From contig CAIWHK010000065.1 of NCBI GenBank assembly GCA_903912525.1, positions 62,001-126,000 of the forward strand: 64,000 nucleotides of DNA, written 5' to 3'. Positions 26,377 to 34,407 of the stretch are shown piece after piece; the stretch's first letter is position 1; each line of letters begins with the position of its first letter. Source of the stretch: an uncultured bacterium (GTDB lineage: Bacteria > Krumholzibacteriota > Krumholzibacteriia > LZORAL124-64-63). The notes under the pieces were generated by a model. The model was given only the letters and a program-made list of their open reading frames with translations. It did no database searches and was not told the DNA's origin. The translations under genes were made by a program, and so were the position numbers.

Positions 26377-28901
26377 AGCGGATGACCATCGACTTCGGCA
26401 TCGATCTCGGGACGACCAACAGCACGATCGCCGTCGTCGACGGCATTGATGCGAAGCCGATCCCAAACAAGGCCGGATCCATGATTACGCCATCGGCGGT
26501 GTGGATCGACAAACGCGGCAGCCTTCATGTGGGTGAAGAAGCCAAGGCGCGCGCGCTCAAGGACGATCCCGACAACGGCGACCTCGAGTTCAAGCTGCGC
26601 ATGGGTATGCGCGAGAGCGGCAGCAAGAAGTTCGTCCGCGCGAATCGCGAGATGCTTCCGGAAGAGCTTTCCGCCGAAGTGCTGAAGTCTCTCAAGATGG
26701 ATGTCCAGACCAGCATGGGCGAGGATGTGCGGGCGGCTGTCGTCACGGTTCCCGCCGCATTCGAGTTGCCGCAGACTGCCGCTACCCGCCGCGCGGCCTG
26801 TGGAACATCCGATGAGGAGGTCAAGGCGGGGCTGGCGCGGATCGCGGGGGCCGGCTTCAAGCAGTGCATCCTGCTGCTGGAACCGGTCGCGGCGTCGCTC
26901 GCCTACGGCTTCCAGTCCGCCAGCGACAATGTCTACTGGCTCGTGTTCGACTTCGGCGGCGGCACGTTCGACTCGGCGCTGATGCGGGTGCGCGACGGGC
27001 TGATCCAGGTCGTCAACCACGACGGGGACAATCACCTCGGCGGGAAGTTGATGGATTGGGATATCGTCACGGAAAAGCTGATTCCCGCGGCCACGAGTCA
27101 GCACAACCTGCCCGACTTCCAGCGCGCCAACAGTCGATGGGAGCGGGCGATAGGCACGCTCAAGTACGAGGCCGAGCGTGCCAAGATCGAGGTCTGCCGC
27201 ACCCGGGCCCCATTCGAAATCTACGTCGAAGGCCTCTGTGAGGATGCCGACGGCAAGAGCGTGGATTTCCTGTACAAGCTGACACCCGAAGACGTGATCG
27301 AAGTGGGCAAGCCCTACGTCGAGCGGGCGCTGAATCTCTGCCGCGCGGTCTTGAAGGGCAAGGGCCTGGACGGCAGCGATCTCAGCAAGGTGCTGATGGT
27401 GGGCGGGTCCACGCTGAATCCGTGGATGCGCGAAGCCGTCGAAAAGGAACTCGGCGCCCCGCTCGAATACAGCATCGATCCCGTGACCGTCGTGGCTCGT
27501 GGGGCTGCGATCTTTGCCAGCACCCAGCGCCTTGTCTCAGGGACGGAAGAGTTGGACGCCGGCACCTGGCGGATCGAGATCGAGCACGAGCCTGTCGGCA
27601 ACGTGCAGGATCCGGACATCGGTGGGCGGGTTTGCGGCCCGGATGGCAGCAGCCCGGCGGGTTGCACGATTGAGTTCGTGGACACGCGGACCAAGTGGCG
27701 CTCGGGGCGCATTGCGCTCGGCGCGGAAGGTGTGTTCATGACTCAGCTTTTCGCAGACGAAAAGCGACGCTGCGAATACGACATCGAGTTGAGCGACGCC
27801 ACCGGCACGCGGTTGCCCGTTTCGCCGGAGCGCGTGGCGTACACTCTCGGCCTGGTTCCGGACAAGCCGCCGCTGTCCAACACGATCGGAATCGGACTCG
27901 CGAACGAGGAGATGCTTCCGTACATCCAGAAGGGCAAGAGGCTCCCCGCCCGCGGCGCGAACGACCACCGCACGGTCGTTGCGCTCCGCGCGGGACATGC
28001 GGAAGACGTGCTCATCATTCCGATCCTGGAGGGCGAGAATGAGCGAGCCGTGCGCAACCATCTGATCGGGACAATCACGATTACAGGCGCCGACATCCGT
28101 CGCGATCTGCATGCGGGAAGCCAGGTCGAGGTGTCGGTCATGGTCGACGAATCGCAGCAGATCCGGGCGCAGGCATACATCAATGCCCTGGACGAGGACT
28201 TTCAGGTGCAGATCTCGCTGCAGATGTCGCATGAATCGCTTCCGGCGTTGCGGGAACAGATGGAGAAACAGAAAGAGCGCTTGAAGACCACAGGCGCCAA
28301 GCTGGGCGCGAATCGCACCCTCAAGGCCGAAGCGGCTCTTGCGCGCATCGAGGACGAGCAGTTGTTGCGCCAGGTTGATGCGCTCGCCGCCGCGGCGGAG
28401 AGGGATCCCGATGCGCTACAGCAGCTCGACCGCCGCCTGCGTGATCTTGCTGCCGCAGTCGACGACGTCGAAGATGCGGCCGAATGGCCGGGGTTGGTCG
28501 CGCTGGCAGATACCAACAAGAAGGATTGCGAGAGCATTGTCGCCGACCACGGCGACGATTCCGACAAAGCGCATCTGGGTGTCTTGATCGGCGAGCATCA
28601 GCGCGCGGTTGATGGTGGCGATCCTGGATTGTTGCGGCGTGTTGCCGGAGACTATGACGGCCTCTGGTTCATTGTGGCGGACCGCCTGACTGCCTATCAT
28701 GTCGGTCGATTCAACCGCCTTGTCGAGAGGATGGAGTCCATGCGCGATGTCCCGCAAGCGGAGCAGGTCATTGCGCAAGGGCGGCGCGCGATCAACAACA
28801 ACGACGTCAGCAGTCTCAAGGCTGCCAATCGCCAGCTTATGAACATGCTTCCGCGTGAAGATCAGACTTCGGTGGATCAACGTGTCGGCGGACTGATCTA
28901 G
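26373..28901 (+). CDS. Divergent Hsp70-family ATPase
   Basis: 842 residues. The N-terminal nucleotide-binding domain is well conserved: 'GIDLGTTNSTIAVVDG' (phosphate 1), 'VTVPAAFELPQTAATRRAA', 'LLEPVAASLAYGF', 'VFDFGGGTFDSAL' (phosphate 2) and 'VLMVGGSTLNPWMREAVE' (adenosine). The region after about 400 is not a canonical DnaK substrate domain: it has a beta section with 'GIGLANEEMLPYIQKGKRLPA' and then about 250 residues of helix and coiled coil, making it longer than DnaK. It is coupled to the GrpE-like gene and followed by a TPR-TM gene 20 bp downstream. It is probably a dedicated chaperone of this locus, not the housekeeping DnaK. Confidence 0.9.
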   Translation: MKRMTIDFGIDLGTTNSTIAVVDGIDAKPIPNKAGSMITPSAVWIDKRGSLHVGEEAKARALKDDPDNGDLEFKLRMGMRESGSKKFVRANREMLPEELSAEVLKSLKMDVQTSMGEDVRAAVVTVPAAFELPQTAATRRAACGTSDEEVKAGLARIAGAGFKQCILLLEPVAASLAYGFQSASDNVYWLVFDFGGGTFDSALMRVRDGLIQVVNHDGDNHLGGKLMDWDIVTEKLIPAATSQHNLPDFQRANSRWERAIGTLKYEAERAKIEVCRTRAPFEIYVEGLCEDADGKSVDFLYKLTPEDVIEVGKPYVERALNLCRAVLKGKGLDGSDLSKVLMVGGSTLNPWMREAVEKELGAPLEYSIDPVTVVARGAAIFASTQRLVSGTEELDAGTWRIEIEHEPVGNVQDPDIGGRVCGPDGSSPAGCTIEFVDTRTKWRSGRIALGAEGVFMTQLFADEKRRCEYDIELSDATGTRLPVSPERVAYTLGLVPDKPPLSNTIGIGLANEEMLPYIQKGKRLPARGANDHRTVVALRAGHAEDVLIIPILEGENERAVRNHLIGTITITGADIRRDLHAGSQVEVSVMVDESQQIRAQAYINALDEDFQVQISLQMSHESLPALREQMEKQKERLKTTGAKLGANRTLKAEAALARIEDEQLLRQVDALAAAAERDPDALQQLDRRLRDLAAAVDDVEDAAEWPGLVALADTNKKDCESIVADHGDDSDKAHLGVLIGEHQRAVDGGDPGLLRRVAGDYDGLWFIVADRLTAYHVGRFNRLVERMESMRDVPQAEQVIAQGRRAINNNDVSSLKAANRQLMNMLPREDQTSVDQRVGGLI

Positions 28902-28921
28902 AAAGAGCGAGAAGAACCAAG

Positions 28922-29653
28922 ATGAGGGACTCAAGGATTCCGCCGGATCAGGAAGGGGACGCTCAGTCGCTAATGGAGACTGCTCGTCTCCTTGCCCGCC
29001 GGGGGCGATTCGGCGAAGCCTCGGAGTGGATCTCCATGGCGTTGGCCCGCGGCGAATGCACCGAGGAGGAGGCGCTTGATCTGCAGGCGCGGATCTACGC
29101 CCAGCAGGGTCAATTGCTGCAGGCGGAATCGTGCTGGCGCCGCGCGCAGTCACTGAATGCGGCGAACACGGAATACGCCGATGCGCTGGCGGCGCTGCGG
29201 CAAACCCGCCGGCCGTTTGCGGCCTGGTGGCAGGCCGCCGTCGGCGCGGGCCTCGCGATCCTGTTGTTGTCTCAACTCGGAGTAATGGTTGCCAAGCAGC
29301 GTGCCGACGCCCGTGACCGGGCGATCCTGGAACGGCGAATGGCGCAAATGGAGCAGGACATTGGTGCGTTGCGCGGCGATGTGGATGGCGCGGCGGCCGC
29401 GACTGTGACCAAGATGGCGCCCCTGGCCAGGACCGCCGATGTGGAGGCCGGCGCCCGCCGGACCGCGGCGGACATGCAAAGGGAGCTGGAGCGCTGGCGG
29501 AAGGAATCCGCAGCGGCGGATTCACGGTCGCGCGAGACGATTATCAAGGCGATTCAGTCCTCTGAGGCAAGGCTGGAGGCGAAATTGGCGGAGGCCGAGC
29601 TGCGCCTCGAATCCCAGCGCCGGGAGTCGGCATCCGGAACGTCCCGGCAGTGA
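28922..29653 (+). CDS. TPR / single-TM / coiled-coil protein
   Basis: 243 residues. Two TPR-like helix pairs at about 15-85 ('ARLLARRGRFGEASEWISMALARG', 'LDLQARIYAQQGQLLQAESCWRRAQSLN') are followed by one TM helix at about 101-122 ('WWQAAVGAGLAILLLSQLGVMV') and a long Ala/Glu/Arg coiled coil to the C-terminus. It follows the Hsp70 gene after 20 bp, with GAAAGAGCGAGAAG before the ATG. It could tether the Hsp70 complex to the membrane through its cytoplasmic TPRs. Confidence 0.7.
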   Translation: MRDSRIPPDQEGDAQSLMETARLLARRGRFGEASEWISMALARGECTEEEALDLQARIYAQQGQLLQAESCWRRAQSLNAANTEYADALAALRQTRRPFAAWWQAAVGAGLAILLLSQLGVMVAKQRADARDRAILERRMAQMEQDIGALRGDVDGAAAATVTKMAPLARTADVEAGARRTAADMQRELERWRKESAAADSRSRETIIKAIQSSEARLEAKLAEAELRLESQRRESASGTSRQ

Positions 29654-29731
29654 TCGGCACTCCAACGCGGGGGATGACTGCTTCGGGACGGGTTTCTCAA
29701 CGACGCACGTGGTGACGCTGTTGCGGGTCGG

Positions 29732-30169
29732 TCACCCTGCGCCGGGCGCCAGGCCAGGAACCAGATTGCGCACCACGCCCCAGACGATGATGAGCATCCC
29801 CAGGCCGAGGATCCACATCCGGCCGAGCACGAGTTGCGGAAGCCGATATCCTGCCAGCGCCCGACATGCGACACCGACAAATGACCACAGGAGAAAGGGG
29901 AGTGCGGCGGCGGCGAAAGCATTGTAGCGGGCGAATCCCGCCACATCGCCGTGCAGCAGGCGATGCAGGCCGCGAAGGGAGCCGCAACCAGGGCACCACG
30001 TTCCGGTCAGGTAGTGCCACGGGCAAGGCGCGTAGATGCCGCCAGGGACCGGCGGCTTGATGAGGAGCGCTGTCGCGCCGGCAACGGCGATGAGGATCGT
30101 CACCACAAGTGTGCGTCGGGCGGACCGCCTCTCCTCCGTTCCCACAGGTTGCCCCGGTGCGATTCTCAC
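29732..30169 (-). CDS. DUF2752 membrane protein
   Basis: 145 residues, GTG start overlapping the stop of the upstream CD225 gene (GTGA). It has the DUF2752 hallmark 'PCPWHYLTGTWCPGCGSLRGLHRLLHGD' between the first TM (about 22-40) and two later TM helices ('AFAAAALPFLLWSFVGVACRAL', 'WILGLGMLIIVWGVV'). Function is unknown. DUF2752 genes often sit beside CD225/zinc-ribbon genes, as here. Confidence 0.88.
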   Translation of the reverse strand: MRIAPGQPVGTEERRSARRTLVVTILIAVAGATALLIKPPVPGGIYAPCPWHYLTGTWCPGCGSLRGLHRLLHGDVAGFARYNAFAAAALPFLLWSFVGVACRALAGYRLPQLVLGRMWILGLGMLIIVWGVVRNLVPGLAPGAG

Positions 30170-30564
30170 GAATCAGCGACAGCCGCGATCAGCAGGATGA
30201 TACCGTAGAGAACCACACCCGCGATACCAGCCCAGATCGACCAGTTTCCCCATTTGTCGGCCTGTCGCGCAGCATCTCGTGCTCCGGCGAGGTTTCCTGA
30301 ATAGTACTTGTCGTTCACCGACGCAGCGAACACGATCGCGACGATCCCCAGCGGCAGACAGCAGAAGAAGGCCGTGAGGATAGCCTTGGCCATGTGCGTG
30401 TCTGGCGCCGTGGTCGGCTGGAATGGTGCCGTCGAGGCTGCGGGCGGGGGCGGGTATGCGCCAACCGGTGCACCGCCCGGATTCTGCGGCATGCGCTGAC
30501 CGCACTGCTGGCAGTATGCGGCGGCCGCATCGTGGGCATTGCCACAATTGGGACAATAGCGCAT
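30166..30564 (-). CDS. Zinc-ribbon + CD225/dispanin membrane protein (copy 1)
   Basis: 132 residues; GAGGAG 9 bp before the ATG. An N-terminal zinc ribbon ('CPNCGNAHDAAAAYCQQCGQR') is joined by a Pro-rich linker to a CD225 (IFITM/dispanin-like) domain. The first hydrophobic helix is 'AKAILTAFFCCLPLGIVAIVFA', then the short loop 'SVNDKYYSGNLAGARDAARQADKWGNWS' and a second TM helix. Bacterial members are of unknown function; eukaryotic relatives alter membrane fusion. A paralogue lies 367 bp upstream on the same strand, and DUF2752 is translationally coupled downstream. Confidence 0.88.
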   Translation of the reverse strand: MRYCPNCGNAHDAAAAYCQQCGQRMPQNPGGAPVGAYPPPPAASTAPFQPTTAPDTHMAKAILTAFFCCLPLGIVAIVFAASVNDKYYSGNLAGARDAARQADKWGNWSIWAGIAGVVLYGIILLIAAVADS

Positions 30565-30612
30565 GTCGCCAACTCCTCTATTGCGAAGAGGTTTATGTGA
30601 TGATTTCGCAGC

Positions 30613-30642
30613 ATTTTACCACCATAGCACGCGGGATTTCAA
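30613..30642 (-). promoter_or_regulatory. Promoter of CD225 copy 1 (TTGAAA-N18-TAAAAT)
   Basis: On the minus strand -35 TTGAAA (30642-30637) and -10 TAAAAT (30618-30613) with an 18-bp spacer lie 49 bp upstream of the start codon. The same promoter and leader occur upstream of CD225 copy 2, so the boxes are conserved within a duplication. Confidence 0.7.
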
Positions 30643-30873
30643 CACGGATCTTCCACCGCGATGACTCGCCATCCATCGCGATCCTCGACAGCCTGTGCCA
30701 GGCTGCCGGCGCCACCGCCTGGAACATCCTGGCATCGCCGGATCCGCAGGCCACTGTACAACTGATCAGCGATAAACGTCTCGACCCGGCGGCGATTCAA
30801 CAGGCGTTCAACAGGCAGGTGGAGTATCGTCGTGAGGATATTTGGAGGGCCGGCCCACTCCAATAAGTCGATC

Positions 30874-30893
30874 GGGCGGCCTGCGAGCCGCCC
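30874..30893 (-). terminator. Hairpin after CD225 copy 2
   Basis: GGGCGGC-CTGCGA-GCCGCCC, a perfect 7-bp stem, lies 40 bp past the stop of CD225 copy 2 on the minus strand, between the two tandem copies. The plus side is followed by GTCTCTCTTG, so it could also end a plus-strand transcript. Confidence 0.5.
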
Positions 30894-30932
30894 GTCTCTC
30901 TTGCAATGCGACATGATACCAGGTCACGATCC

Positions 30933-31331
30933 CTACGAATCGGCAACGGCCCCGATGATCATGATGCCGATGTAGACGACTCCGACAGCAGCGCCCGTCC
31001 AGATCGACCAGTTGCCCCAATTGTTGGCCTGCCGAGAGGCCTCCCACGCCCCGGCAATGTCTCCTGACTGGAATTTGCTGTTCACCGACGAGGCCTGCAC
31101 GATGGCGACGATGCCGAACGGTATGCAGCACATGACCGTCGCGAAGATAGCCTTGGCCAGGTGCGTGTCCGGGGGAGCGTTATGCGAAACAGTGTTCCCT
31201 GCGGCGGCGTGCTGCGGGGAATAGGCACCGACGGGCGCAGCGCCCGGCTGTTGCGGTATGCGCTGCCCGCATCGCGGGCAATAGGCAGCGGTTGCACCGT
31301 CGGAATAGCAGCAATTCGGACAGTAGCCCAT
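30933..31331 (-). CDS. Zinc-ribbon + CD225/dispanin membrane protein (copy 2)
   Basis: 132 residues, the same length and order as copy 1: 'CPNCCYSDGATAAYCPRCGQR', a Pro/Gln/His linker, then the CD225 core 'AKAIFATVMCCIPFGIVAIVQASSVNSKFQSGD' and 'NNWGNWSIWTGAAVGVVYIGIMII'. The core is strongly conserved between the copies while the linkers diverge, indicating a tandem duplication under constraint. The first zinc knuckle reads CPNCC rather than CPNCG. It is probably membrane-anchored with a cytoplasmic zinc ribbon. Confidence 0.86.
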   Translation of the reverse strand: MGYCPNCCYSDGATAAYCPRCGQRIPQQPGAAPVGAYSPQHAAAGNTVSHNAPPDTHLAKAIFATVMCCIPFGIVAIVQASSVNSKFQSGDIAGAWEASRQANNWGNWSIWTGAAVGVVYIGIMIIGAVADS

Positions 31332-31379
31332 GTCGCCGACCCCCCAACCGTGAAGATGCTTATGTGATGATTTGTCAGG

Positions 31380-31409
31380 ATTTTACAACCACCTTCGGTG
31401 GAGTTTCAA
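31380..31409 (-). promoter_or_regulatory. Promoter of CD225 copy 2 (TTGAAA-N18-TAAAAT)
   Basis: Same boxes and 18-bp spacing as 30613-30642, 49 bp from the start codon. The surrounding leader (ATCATCACATAA) is also shared between the copies. Confidence 0.7.
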
Positions 31410-31658
31410 CACGGATCTTTTTTTGCAGCGGCGGCACCACGGCACTCACGGTCCTGCCTGCGATTGCTTGATTCGTCCGCGCCTGAGGTGCAGCCCCGGG
31501 GCTGGATTCTCAATGATCCGCCGAAAGGTGACTATTTAAATCCTGTTTGGGCGGCACGCGAAGCGGCCGCCGGCGGCAATCGCGTTCGACTTTCGCGAGC
31601 CAAGACACACGCGATGAGAGTGTCGTCCATCTCCGCTGGAACGCGCTGAGGCAGGGTC

Positions 31659-31688
31659 TTGACATGCCGCCCCCGAGCGGCCTAGCAT
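31659..31688 (+). promoter_or_regulatory. Sigma-70-type promoter of the RDD gene
   Basis: Consensus -35 TTGACA, 18-bp spacer, -10 TAGCAT, about 145 bp upstream of the RDD start. It is the closest match to a housekeeping promoter on the plus strand of this window. The rest of the 502-bp gap (31332-31833) holds only the CD225 copy 2 promoter and no supported gene. Confidence 0.6.
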
Positions 31689-31833
31689 GGTGGCGGGCGT
31701 CACAATGTTTCCTTTGCGTCCACAGCCGATCTTGTTGAGCCGCCCGGGCCGTCAGCGCGAAGTGGCGCTCCGTGCCGAAGTGGGAAGATCCTGCCCACCG
31801 GGAGAACAACCTCGATCAGGGGGCCGACGATTC

Positions 31834-32385
31834 ATGAACAGCTTCGATCCACTCGCGCCACCAACGACCGGGGATGGGCCGCCGGCCTACGGTCAGCCGG
31901 GACATCAGGCGGGCACGGCACCGCTTGCGGGCCGGGGATCCCGTTTCGCCGCAGCGTTGATCGACGGCCTGATCAGTATCGCCATCACATTGCCCCTCCA
32001 GTTCAAGCTTGGGGTGTACAAGGATTTCCCCGATATGAGTTCGTTTGGCTTTGGAGAGAAGGCGGCGTGGGGGCTGGGCGGTTTCGTCCTGTGGACGGCG
32101 CTGCACGGCTACCTCCTGGCCACGCGCAGCCAGACCATCGGGAAGCGGCTGGTCGGCATCCAGATCGTGAACGTCAGCGACGGGCGGCCCACACCGTTTT
32201 CGAGGGTGTTGTTCGCGCGCTTCTTCCCCGTCGCGGTCGTGTCCAACATCCCCTTCCTGGGAGGGCTGGCCAGCCTGGTTGACGCTCTTTTCATTTTTGC
32301 CGACGACCGCCGCTGCCTCCACGACCATATTGCGGGGACCAAGGTCGTGGATTACCGGGCCGCGCATCCCACCACGGAGATCTGA
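31834..32385 (+). CDS. RDD-family membrane protein
   Basis: 183 residues from ATG 31834; the track start at 31687 lies on the promoter -10 box. A Pro/Gly-rich cytoplasmic N-terminus precedes 'GRGSRFAAALIDGLISIAITLPLQ', the RDD motif helix (R..D), then TM helices 'AAWGLGGFVLWTALHGYLLA', 'FPVAVVSNIPFLGGLASLVDALFIF' and the family block 'SQTIGKRLVGIQIVNVSDGRPTPFSRVLFAR'. 'DDRRCLHDHIAGTKVV' ends the domain, as is typical. Function is not established; transport has been proposed for some members. Confidence 0.88.
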   Translation: MNSFDPLAPPTTGDGPPAYGQPGHQAGTAPLAGRGSRFAAALIDGLISIAITLPLQFKLGVYKDFPDMSSFGFGEKAAWGLGGFVLWTALHGYLLATRSQTIGKRLVGIQIVNVSDGRPTPFSRVLFARFFPVAVVSNIPFLGGLASLVDALFIFADDRRCLHDHIAGTKVVDYRAAHPTTEI

Positions 32386-32683
32386 GGCTGCTCGTGGCGT
32401 CCTCTGCAAGCGGTTGCGGTCGGTAAGTTGTCGCTGGCGAGTCGGGATGTCGGCGCGCCCATGGGTTACCCACACGTCGGCTCGAGCCATCGACCAGCCG
32501 CTGAAGGCCGGTCCTTCGTTAACGCGGTGGCGGTGCGAGGGCAACATCACCTCGCTCACCGCCATATTCCCATGCCGCGATTCCGACAGACGGGGACTTC
32601 TCCCGCGACGAAGCATGGCGCGTCAGGCGAGATACGGCGGCTCTTGCGACGGGAGCCGACATGGCATTCCAGACTTTTGAGGT

Positions 32684-34405
32684 GTGATTGTGCGGGATAG
32701 AGCGGTCCTTGCGCCTTGCGTGCTGAGCTTGATGTTCCTGGCGGTCACACTGCCGTCCTGCAGCAAGTCCCCGACGGCGCCGAATGATCCCCCTCCCTGG
32801 TTGCAGCCCAATATCATCATGGTCGAGACCCATCCCGGGGGCCTCAATGTGCCGTGGACGCTCACGGCCCCGGCCGGCGCCGTGACAAACGGGAACGGTG
32901 ATCTGAAGCTGCTGGACCAGGCAGCGGGAGCGCACACGATCGTTTGGGGAGAGGTCAGGGGCTGGGTCACGCCGAGCCCGGCTCACGAAACCAAGACTCT
33001 CGCGCTCAACGGGAGTCTCGTTTTCAGCGGGACGTATGTTCACAGGGCGGGGACGATCTCAGTCCATCCCACCCCGATCGCCGCCGGCGCCCGCTGGCAA
33101 CTGGCGGGGCCGTCGGGATTCATGGTCTCCGGTGACGGCGACTCAACCATCGCCGACCTCAATGTCGGAGACTACACGGTCACGTGGGGCTCCGTGCCGA
33201 ACTGGGAATCGCCCAATCCGGTTGAGGAAACCAAGACGCTTGTCGCCGATGGGGCGATCTCGTTCACTGGACAATATGTTCATCAAGTCGGCACGATCAC
33301 GATCAATCCTGATCCCAACGGCATCAACGCGGCGTGGCAGGTTGCCGGTCCCGGTGGTTTCAACATCGTCGGTGACGGCGATTCGACGATTACGGAGGCG
33401 GCCCTCGGCGATTACACATTGACCTGGGGCCCGGTCGCCGGTTGGACGCGGCCCATACCCACGGCCACGACCAGGGCCCTGACACTTGGTGACGTTTTGA
33501 CTTTTTCGGGAACCTACCTGGTGGACACGGGGATCCCCGAGGGATTCGCAGCCATTCCCGCGGGGGCGTTCACGATGGGCAGCCCGACAAACGAAGCCGG
33601 ACGCGGCGCGGTCGAAGTCCAGCACCAGGTGACCTTGACACACAGCATTTATGTCCAGGCCGCTGAGGTCACCAATCGGCAGTTTGTCGACTTGGTGCAG
33701 TGGGCCTACGGCCAGGGTCTCGTCTCGGCGACAAGCGCCCGCATCCTCGACAATCTGGACACATCCACAGCCATCCTGATGGAAATGAGTTCGGGGGACG
33801 CCGAGATATCCTTCGGCAACGGTCTGTTTACTTGCCTCAATCCGGACCACCCGGTGAAGTACGTTTCCTGGTACGGTGCGGCGGCGTACTGCGACTGGTT
33901 GAGTCTGCGCAGCGGCCTCCCGCGTGCCTACGATCACGCGACGTGGGCCTGCAACGGGAACAATCCGTTTGGTGCTGCCGGGTATCGATTGCCGACGGAA
34001 GCGGAATGGGAATACGCATGCCGTGCGGGAAGCGCGACGGCATTCGCCAACGGACCCATCATGTACCCGGTCAACTGCAGCCCGCTGGACCCAAATCTCA
34101 ATCAGGTCGGGTGGTATTGTGGAAATGCGGGCAGTTGGAGCCTGCCTGTCGTGCAGAGAGGGCCCAACGCGTGGCACATCTATGACATGCACGGCAACGT
34201 CGCCGAGTGGTGCAATGACTGGTATGCGGCATACGATGGGGCGGCGACGGATCCGACAGGGCCCATCGGAGGCGCCGAACGTGTCTTCCGGGGCGGAAGT
34301 TGGGATGCGTTCGCGCGGAATTGTCGTTCGGCGCCTCGCTACAGCAGGGCGCCAGGTACAACCGAGACCACTGTCGGTTTACGCCCAGTGCAATCGGCGA
34401 ACTGA
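32684..34405 (+). CDS. Lipoprotein with three beta repeats and a SUMF1/FGE-type domain
   Basis: 573 residues; the start is GTG at 32684 or GTG at 32690 (GAGG upstream). The lipobox 'AVTLPSC' anchors it in the envelope. Residues about 45-285 comprise three tandem repeats of about 78 residues, each ending 'FSGTY' or 'FTGQY' after a 'T[IL][TV]WG' strand. Residues about 288-573 form a formylglycine-generating-enzyme-like C-type-lectin fold: 'FAAIPAGAFTMGSP', 'PVKYVSWYGAAAYCDWLS', 'YRLPTEAEWEYACRAG', 'DMHGNVAEWCNDWY' and 'RVFRGGSWDAFARNCRSA'. Only one of the two catalytic Cys of true FGE is visible near the C-terminus, so it is more likely a binding module than an oxidase. The paralogue follows 2 bp downstream. 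Confidence 0.85.
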   Translation: MIVRDRAVLAPCVLSLMFLAVTLPSCSKSPTAPNDPPPWLQPNIIMVETHPGGLNVPWTLTAPAGAVTNGNGDLKLLDQAAGAHTIVWGEVRGWVTPSPAHETKTLALNGSLVFSGTYVHRAGTISVHPTPIAAGARWQLAGPSGFMVSGDGDSTIADLNVGDYTVTWGSVPNWESPNPVEETKTLVADGAISFTGQYVHQVGTITINPDPNGINAAWQVAGPGGFNIVGDGDSTITEAALGDYTLTWGPVAGWTRPIPTATTRALTLGDVLTFSGTYLVDTGIPEGFAAIPAGAFTMGSPTNEAGRGAVEVQHQVTLTHSIYVQAAEVTNRQFVDLVQWAYGQGLVSATSARILDNLDTSTAILMEMSSGDAEISFGNGLFTCLNPDHPVKYVSWYGAAAYCDWLSLRSGLPRAYDHATWACNGNNPFGAAGYRLPTEAEWEYACRAGSATAFANGPIMYPVNCSPLDPNLNQVGWYCGNAGSWSLPVVQRGPNAWHIYDMHGNVAEWCNDWYAAYDGAATDPTGPIGGAERVFRGGSWDAFARNCRSAPRYSRAPGTTETTVGLRPVQSAN

Positions 34406-34407
34406 CG

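Noticed and set aside
30600-30866. 88-codon plus ORF with AAGAGG upstream and a hairpin downstream, between the CD225 genes
   Set aside because: The part of it conserved in the duplicated copy is explained by the CD225 minus-strand promoter (TTGAAA-N18-TAAAAT). The copy's frame ends early and the rest is not conserved.
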